DNA of 11,031 nucleotides from contig CALGTJ010000166.1 of NCBI GenBank assembly GCA_937901435.1, positions 1 through 11,031 on the forward strand. Direction: 5' to 3'. The notes under the pieces are model-generated. The model worked only from the letters and a program-made list of their open reading frames with translations, was not told where the DNA came from and ran no database searches. How positions within the stretch are numbered: the stretch's first letter is position 1; every line of letters starts with the position of its first letter. This DNA is from an uncultured Rhodobacter sp. (GTDB lineage: Bacteria; Pseudomonadota; Alphaproteobacteria; Rhodobacterales; Rhodobacteraceae). Position numbers and translations under genes: made by a program. Of this stretch, positions 6,391-11,031 are shown piece after piece.

Positions 6391-6418
6391 TTGCAATAAT
6401 TTGCCCGTAAAGTATAAT
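6391..6418 (+). promoter_or_regulatory. Promoter with consensus -10 just before the exported-protein gene
   Basis: TTGCAA (6391-6396) and a perfect TATAAT (6413-6418) are 16 bases apart in a locally AT-rich stretch. Transcription would begin near 6425, inside the first codons if translation started at ATG 6421, which favours the in-frame ATG at 6442 as the true start. Confidence 0.5.
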
Positions 6419-6420
6419 TT

Positions 6421-6867
6421 ATGAGCAGAGTATTAACACTGATGCGCCCCGTGGTGACCGTTCTCGTGATGACCTTCACGATCATCTTCACGATGACCTT
6501 TACGGTGGCCAATGGCGCTATGGCTCTGCCGTCCTCCCCAGTGGAACGCGCCCGGATTTTTACCGATTGCGCGGGTCGCTATGCGGCGCTGTCGATGCAC
6601 GAAAGCTTTTTTGACGGCGCCGCATCAGAAGCCGCAGATGCGCGGTATTACCTTTTCCTTGATCTTCTAGAGGCCGTGCGTGAAGATGCGGTGAACGACG
6701 GATTACCCGCACGCCATTTGTTGCACTGGCGTATCGAAGCCAAGGCAGCACAGGCCACATTGTTGCACCGCGCCACCTTTTACCGCGATCCCATCGTCTC
6801 TGATACATCCCGGCAGGCCGCCGACGCGTACATCTCTCACTGCAACCGCCTCTTGCTGGGCAGTTAA
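6421..6867 (+). CDS. Small exported protein of unknown function between cobS and cobT
   Basis: The longest form has 148 residues. The N-terminus is a signal peptide: a hydrophobic run from about residue 10 to 30 with repeated Thr-Phe (MTFTIIFTMTFT, 17-28), then ANGAMA with likely cleavage after A35, giving a mature chain from LPSSP. The mature protein is mostly helical, with FTDCAGRYAAL at about 47-57, RIEAKAAQATLLHRATF at about 104-120, and two cysteines, C50 and C141, that could form a disulfide in the periplasm. I recall similar small hypothetical exported proteins in Rhodobacterales, but no function is known to me. The start is uncertain: a promoter -10 ends only two bases before ATG 6421, so ATG 6442 (MRPVVTV) may be the real start; neither has a strong ribosome binding site. 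A role in cobalamin synthesis should not be assumed from position alone. Confidence 0.75.
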   Translation: MSRVLTLMRPVVTVLVMTFTIIFTMTFTVANGAMALPSSPVERARIFTDCAGRYAALSMHESFFDGAASEAADARYYLFLDLLEAVREDAVNDGLPARHLLHWRIEAKAAQATLLHRATFYRDPIVSDTSRQAADAYISHCNRLLLGS

Positions 6868-6900
6868 CCTGAATAAACAGGGCGTCTGTCTGGAATAAAA

Positions 6901-6941
6901 ACCTGCAGGTGTTCTGCGCCGATCCCGACGCCGCGCGGAAC
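6901..6941. repeat. Palindrome and hairpin downstream of the exported-protein gene
   Basis: ACCTGCAGGT (6901-6910) is a perfect 10-bp palindrome. Directly after it, GTTCTGCGC (6911-6919) pairs with GCGCGGAAC (6933-6941), with one G-T pair and a 13-base loop. There is no T-run, so a terminator role is uncertain. Confidence 0.3.
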
Positions 6942-6980
6942 AGCCCCGGCAATTCACGCCCCACTCAGCGCGGTTTGCCG

Positions 6981-7009
6981 TTTTCTTTCCGCCACAATCG
7001 TCCTAGGTT
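6981..7009 (+). promoter_or_regulatory. Weak candidate promoter for cobT
   Basis: TTTTCT (6981-6986) and TAGGTT (7004-7009) are 17 bases apart and end 27 bases before the cobT ATG. The -35 match is poor, so this rests mainly on the -10 box and position. Confidence 0.25.
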
Positions 7010-7036
7010 ACGGAAAATCAAAGTGACAGATGTGAC

Positions 7037-8923
7037 ATGCCCCAGAACGACAATCCTGCTGAGCCGTTTAAAAAGGCGCTGATCGAGGCCACAAAGGTGC
7101 TCGCTGGCGACGCTGAACTGAATGTGACCTTCACCGTCGATCCTCCCGGCATGTCCAACGAACAGATGCGCCTGCCACAGGTCAGCCGCCGGATGGCGCG
7201 TTCCGAGGTGCTGCTGGCGCGCGGCACCGCAGACGCCTATGCGATGCGCAAGAAATATCACAGCGAGGCGACCTCTGCCCGCTATGCCCCACAAGGCCAG
7301 ATGGCGCGCGACCTTTACGAGGCGATGGAAACCGCCCGCTGCGAGGCAGTAGGCGCGCGCGCCATGCCCGGCACCGCCAGCAACATCGACGCCAAGATCC
7401 TCAACGAGGCAGAGCGCAAGGGCTATAGCCAGATCACCCAAGCGTCAGAGGCCCCGCTGCCAACCGCCGCGGGATATCTGATCCGCCACCTCGCCACAGG
7501 TCGCCCCCTACCGCCGGGGGCCGATAACGTCATGGAATTGTGGCGCGATTTCATCGAAGGTCAGTGCGGCGAGACGCTTGAAAACCTTGACAAGACCCTG
7601 ACCGACCAGACCGCCTTTGCAAAATTCACCCGCCAGATCATCGAGGATCTGGGCTACGGCGACCAGCTGGGGGATGATCCGGACGACCTGTCGGATGATG
7701 AAGACTCCGACGAGAGCGACGATCAGGATCAGGAAGAACCGGATTCCACCGGCTCTGACGACGAAGACCAAAACGAGGACAGCGACGCCAATCCAGAGCA
7801 AAGCCAGGAGGATCAGCAAGACGCGTCTCAGGCGCAGGTCTCTATGGAAGATTCCGAAGAGATGGAGATGTCGGATGAAACCGACATGCCTGAAGGCGAC
7901 ATGCCACAAGACCCCCCCGGCCCTGCGCCCCATTCGGATGCGGACCCGGATTATGTGGTCTTTGACACAACATTTGACGAGGAAATCCGCGCAGAGGATT
8001 TGGCCGAACCACAAGAGTTGGAACGTCTGCGCGCTTATCTGGATCAACAGCTTGAGCCGCTGAAAGGCGCTGTTTCGCGCCTTGCAAATAAGTTGCAACG
8101 CCGTCTGCAAGCGCAACAAAACCGGTCCTGGCTGTTCGACCTCGAAGAGGGGATTCTGGACGCTGGTCGTCTGGCGCGGGTTATTGCGAACCCGACCACG
8201 CCCCTTAGCTTCAAGATGGAAAAAGATACCGAATTCCGCGACACCTGCGTGACGCTGCTGCTGGATAATTCAGGCTCGATGCGGGGCCGCCCGATCAGCA
8301 TTGCCGCGATCTGTGCCGATGTTCTGGCGCGCACGCTGGAACGGTGTCAGGTCAAGGTAGAGATCCTCGGCTTTACCACCCGCGCGTGGAAAGGCGGCCA
8401 ATCGCGCGAAAAATGGCTGAACGAGGGTCGCCCTCAGACCCCCGGACGTCTGAACGATCTGCGCCACATCATCTATAAATCCGCCGACGCTCCGTGGCGG
8501 CGGGCCCGGCCCAATCTGGGGCTGATGATGAAAGAGGGTCTGCTGAAGGAAAACATTGACGGCGAGGCGCTGGAATGGGCGCACCGCCGCGCGATGGCCC
8601 GCCCAGAAGCGCGTAAAATCCTGATGGTGATCAGCGACGGCGCGCCGGTCGATGACAGCACCCTGTCGGTTAACCCCGCGAATTATCTGGAAAAACACCT
8701 GCGCGACGTGATCGCGATGATCGAAAAGCGCAAGGCCGCCGAACTGCTGGCCATTGGCATCGGCCATGACGTGACGCGCTACTATAACCGCGCCGTGACG
8801 ATCACCGATGTAGAGCAACTGGCCGGCGCAATGACCGAACAGCTGGCAAGCCTGTTTGACAACGACCCGCGGGCGAGGGCGCGTTTTTCCGGTATTCGTG
8901 GCAGCATCCGCAAGGCATCCTGA
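7037..8923 (+). CDS. cobT: Aerobic cobaltochelatase subunit CobT (VWA/MIDAS protein)
   Basis: CobT partners the AAA+ subunit CobS in the ATP-driven cobalt insertion complex, analogous to the D subunit of magnesium chelatase. The 628-residue length matches the family. An N-terminal CobT domain spans about 1-205. A strongly acidic low-complexity linker rich in Asp, Glu, Ser and Gln covers about 207-305. A C-terminal von Willebrand A domain follows, with the MIDAS sequence DNSGSM at 410-415 and a second MIDAS-loop segment SDGAP with D534; metal binding there is expected to mediate contact with CobN or CobS. The ATG at 7037 is the first good start, but its ribosome binding site is weak. cobS lies upstream with one exported-protein gene between them. 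Confidence 0.96.
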   Translation: MPQNDNPAEPFKKALIEATKVLAGDAELNVTFTVDPPGMSNEQMRLPQVSRRMARSEVLLARGTADAYAMRKKYHSEATSARYAPQGQMARDLYEAMETARCEAVGARAMPGTASNIDAKILNEAERKGYSQITQASEAPLPTAAGYLIRHLATGRPLPPGADNVMELWRDFIEGQCGETLENLDKTLTDQTAFAKFTRQIIEDLGYGDQLGDDPDDLSDDEDSDESDDQDQEEPDSTGSDDEDQNEDSDANPEQSQEDQQDASQAQVSMEDSEEMEMSDETDMPEGDMPQDPPGPAPHSDADPDYVVFDTTFDEEIRAEDLAEPQELERLRAYLDQQLEPLKGAVSRLANKLQRRLQAQQNRSWLFDLEEGILDAGRLARVIANPTTPLSFKMEKDTEFRDTCVTLLLDNSGSMRGRPISIAAICADVLARTLERCQVKVEILGFTTRAWKGGQSREKWLNEGRPQTPGRLNDLRHIIYKSADAPWRRARPNLGLMMKEGLLKENIDGEALEWAHRRAMARPEARKILMVISDGAPVDDSTLSVNPANYLEKHLRDVIAMIEKRKAAELLAIGIGHDVTRYYNRAVTITDVEQLAGAMTEQLASLFDNDPRARARFSGIRGSIRKAS

Positions 8924-8973
8924 TCATAGGTGTAGGCGCCCCTTTGATCCGTTGCCATTTCGGGTACTGGGCC

Positions 8974-9013
8974 GCCATGCCAAGCATGGCTCACTTTGGG
9001 GCCCGAACGCCCC
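8974..9013 (+). terminator. Two hairpins downstream of cobT, possible terminator
   Basis: GCCATGC (8974-8980) and GCATGGC (8984-8990) form a 7-bp stem around CAA. A second stem, GGGGC (8998-9002) with GCCCC (9009-9013), follows at once. There is only a short T stretch (8994-8997) between them, so efficient intrinsic termination is doubtful. Confidence 0.35.
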
Positions 9014-9065
9014 GGTGGTCTTGCACAGCTAATTCTTTGCGTAACCTGATTCTGCGGAGGCCCCG

Positions 9066-10856
9066 ATGTTTCAAAGCTTTGACTCGCCCACTCATCCCGA
9101 CCAAGGCCCTGCCCGCCTGAACGACTTGCGCGCACAGATGCGGCGGGACGGGCTGGACGGGTTTTTGGTGCCCCGCGCCGATGCCCATCAGGGCGAGTAT
9201 GTGGCCCCTCACGATGACCGATTGGCGTGGCTGACGGGGTTTACCGGATCAGCCGGATTTTGCGCCGCATTGCAGGACAAGGCAGGCGTTTTCATTGACG
9301 GACGCTACCGCGTGCAGGTAAAGGCGCAAATTGCGGCCGCGTTCACACCCGTGCATTGGCCAGAGATCAAGTTGGGCGACTGGCTGGCCGAGCACCTGCA
9401 AGAGGGCGTGGTCGGGCTGGATCCATGGCTGCATACGCTGAGCGAGATCGAGACGCTGCAAAAGCGGCTGAAGGGCACAAGCATCACCCTGCGCGAGGTC
9501 GACAATCTGGTGGATCGCATCTGGGCAGATCAGCCTGCGCGCGCCGCCGAACCTGCTTTTGCCTATCCCACAGAGTTGGCGGGCGAAGGCGACGCGGCCA
9601 AGCGCGCGCGCATCGCCAAGCTGTTGACGGACGCGGGGCACAAGGCTGCCGTGCTGACCCTGCCCGATTCCATCTGCTGGCTGCTGAACATTCGCGGCAC
9701 GGATATTGCGCGCAATCCAGTGGTACAGGCCTTTGCGATCCTGCGCGATGACGGCACGATTCAACTGTTCTCTGACCCGGCGAAATTCGCAGACCTCGGC
9801 CCCGATCCTGACATCGACCTGCAGCCGTGGGAGGGGTTTGACTCCGCCCTTGCCCAACTACAAGGCCCTGTGCGCGTTGACAAATCTTCTGCCCCGCTTG
9901 CGGTCACGCGCATTTTGCAAGGCGCAAAAGTAGAGATCGCTTACGGCGATGACCCCTGTATCCTGCCCAAGGCCTGCAAGAACGCGACAGAGATTGCAGG
10001 CACCACAGAGGCCCATCTGCGCGATGCGGCGGCGATGATTGAGTTCCTTGCATGGCTGGACGCCGAGGCCCCAAAAGGTGGCCTGAGCGAGATGGATGTG
10101 GTCACCAGCCTCGAGGGCTTTCGGCGCGCCACCAATGTCCTGCGCGACATCAGCTTTGACACGATTTGCGGTGCCGGGCCAAATGGTGCGATCGTCCATT
10201 ATCGCGTCACAAAGGACACCAGCCGCGCGATCCAGCCCGGAGAGTTGCTGCTGGTCGACAGCGGCGGGCAATATCTGGACGGCACCACCGATATCACCCG
10301 CACCGTTGCCATCGGCATCCCGTCACAGGACCAGCAGCACTGTTTTACCCGCGTGCTCAAGGGCATGATCGGGGTCAGCCGCGCACGCTGGCCCAAGGGG
10401 CTGACCGGGCGCGATCTGGATCCCTTGGCGCGCATCGCCCTGTGGCGCGCGGGGCAGGATTACGACCATGGCACAGGGCACGGCGTCGGCACATTTCTAT
10501 CGGTGCACGAAGGACCCCAGCGGATCTCGCGCGCCTCTGACGTGCCTCTGCAACCGGGCATGATCCTGTCGAACGAGCCGGGCTATTACCGCGAGGGGGC
10601 CTTTGGCATCCGTATCGAGAACCTTGTGGTGGTCAGCCCTGCCCCCGATCTGCCGGGCGCGGATGCCCGCGAAATGCTGGCTTTTGACACGCTCACATGG
10701 GTGCCGATTGACCGCAGGCTGATTGCGGCGGATCTGCTGGACAGCGACGAGCGCGCGTGGCTTAATACGTACCACGCTGAAATCATCACAAAAATATCGG
10801 ATCGGTTGAGTGACACGGCCCGTGCATGGCTTATCTCGGCAACAGCCCAGATTTGA
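9066..10856 (+). CDS. X-Pro aminopeptidase, three-domain M24B family
   Basis: This enzyme class removes the N-terminal residue from peptides whose second residue is proline, using two metal ions (usually Mn), in the cytoplasm. The 596-residue length fits the long three-domain form (as in eukaryotic XPNPEP1) rather than the about 440-residue E. coli PepP. Two creatinase-N-like domains cover about 15-150 and 155-310, the pita-bread M24 domain about 320-535, and a C-terminal extension the rest. All five metal ligands are present: D398 (LLLVDSGG), D409 (GTTDITRT), H472 (GTGHGVG), E504 (SNEPGYY) and E518 (RIENLVV). H481 or its neighbour in SVHEGP would be the usual catalytic histidine region. GGAGG five bases before the ATG gives a strong ribosome binding site. 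There is no signal peptide. Confidence 0.93.
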   Translation: MFQSFDSPTHPDQGPARLNDLRAQMRRDGLDGFLVPRADAHQGEYVAPHDDRLAWLTGFTGSAGFCAALQDKAGVFIDGRYRVQVKAQIAAAFTPVHWPEIKLGDWLAEHLQEGVVGLDPWLHTLSEIETLQKRLKGTSITLREVDNLVDRIWADQPARAAEPAFAYPTELAGEGDAAKRARIAKLLTDAGHKAAVLTLPDSICWLLNIRGTDIARNPVVQAFAILRDDGTIQLFSDPAKFADLGPDPDIDLQPWEGFDSALAQLQGPVRVDKSSAPLAVTRILQGAKVEIAYGDDPCILPKACKNATEIAGTTEAHLRDAAAMIEFLAWLDAEAPKGGLSEMDVVTSLEGFRRATNVLRDISFDTICGAGPNGAIVHYRVTKDTSRAIQPGELLLVDSGGQYLDGTTDITRTVAIGIPSQDQQHCFTRVLKGMIGVSRARWPKGLTGRDLDPLARIALWRAGQDYDHGTGHGVGTFLSVHEGPQRISRASDVPLQPGMILSNEPGYYREGAFGIRIENLVVVSPAPDLPGADAREMLAFDTLTWVPIDRRLIAADLLDSDERAWLNTYHAEIITKISDRLSDTARAWLISATAQI

Positions 10857-10918
10857 CATAGGACTGTTAATGCCAAGGTGATATCCTGCGCAAATACGCA
10901 GATCCGGGAGAGAGAACA

Positions 10919-11031
10919 ATGGCTGAGCACATAAAGACACGACGTATCCCCGGCACCTACGTGGTGCGTGCAGGCGGGGCCGTTCTGGGCGAAACGACCA
11001 CCGCCATAGAGTTGACCGAGGGCAGCTACAC
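10919..11031 (+). CDS. DUF427 domain protein, N-terminal part (gene runs off the right edge)
   Basis: An ATG at 10919 preceded by GGGAG (10906-10910) opens a frame of 37 complete codons to the window edge. The sequence has RRIPGTYVVRAGGAVLGET and AIELTEGSY. This is the start of the small beta-barrel DUF427 family, in which the pattern V-AGG-V-(A/L)-ET, then a LLEG-Y-like segment, is conserved. The function of the family is not established. The 62-base gap after the aminopeptidase gene contains a small stem, CTGCG (10886-10890) with CGCAG (10897-10901), just before the ribosome binding site. Confidence 0.85.
   Translation, partial: MAEHIKTRRIPGTYVVRAGGAVLGETTTAIELTEGSY

Noticed and set aside
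6054..6512. Minus-strand frame with RAPK-type repeats across 6301-6345
   Set aside because: The repeated peptide is only the 15-base DNA repeat read in frame; the frame crosses the cobS end, its terminator and the next gene's promoter.
10853..10884. Consensus -35 TTGACA over the stop codon of the aminopeptidase gene
   Set aside because: No -10 box occurs at 15-19 bases; the nearest candidate, TGATAT (10879-10884), is 20 bases away, so a promoter is not claimed.
1..11031. CRISPR array, tRNA, rRNA, insertion sequence, prophage or attachment site
   Set aside because: No repeat-spacer pattern, cloverleaf, transposase, integrase or phage-like gene was seen in any gap or frame.

Overview
The window looks like chromosome of an alphaproteobacterium of the Rhodobacterales (Roseobacter/Rhodobacter relatives). 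The basis is G+C-rich coding sequence, a stand-alone gatB, and the aerobic cobaltochelatase genes cobS and cobT next to a BolA gene and a J-domain gene. This is inference from gene content; no rRNA or other taxonomic marker is present.

Layout. Positions 1-233 (minus) hold the 5' end of an exported protein of unknown function. gatB follows at 390-1904 (plus), encoding subunit B of the tRNA amidotransferase. A 53-residue, two-helix membrane protein (1981-2142, minus) ends against gatB with a shared hairpin between them. It is divergent from a helix-turn-helix/TPR regulator (about 2297-3424, plus). A DUF4177-type protein (3544-3921, plus) has its own promoter and converges on bolA (4035-4292, minus). 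bolA is divergent from a J-domain protein (4367-4999, plus), which ends at a clear intrinsic terminator (5058-5085). cobS (5237-6220) ends at a second intrinsic terminator (6256-6291). A small exported protein (6421-6867) lies between cobS and cobT (7037-8923). An X-Pro aminopeptidase of the three-domain M24B type (9066-10856) and the first 37 codons of a DUF427 protein (from 10919) complete the window.

How the genes fit together. CobS (AAA+ ATPase) and CobT (VWA/MIDAS protein) form the motor of the aerobic cobaltochelatase, which inserts cobalt into hydrogenobyrinate a,c-diamide with CobN; cobN is not here. No cobalamin riboswitch motif was recognised, and the terminators suggest that cobS and cobT are separate transcription units. 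BolA and the J-domain protein are likely linked to iron-sulfur handling and chaperone work. Their position next to cobST matches an arrangement I recall from other alphaproteobacteria, but no direct functional link can be read from the sequence.

Most of the window is ordinary core chromosome with no sign of phage, transposon, CRISPR, tRNA or rRNA. The less ordinary part is 1981-3424: a regulator with an XRE-like N-terminus and TPR-like C-terminus, a divergent tiny membrane protein, a direct-repeat pair that could be an operator, and a patch of lower G+C inside the regulator gene. Short tandem repeats around the start of the 6421 gene are a second point of interest. No convincing new defence or mobile system was found.
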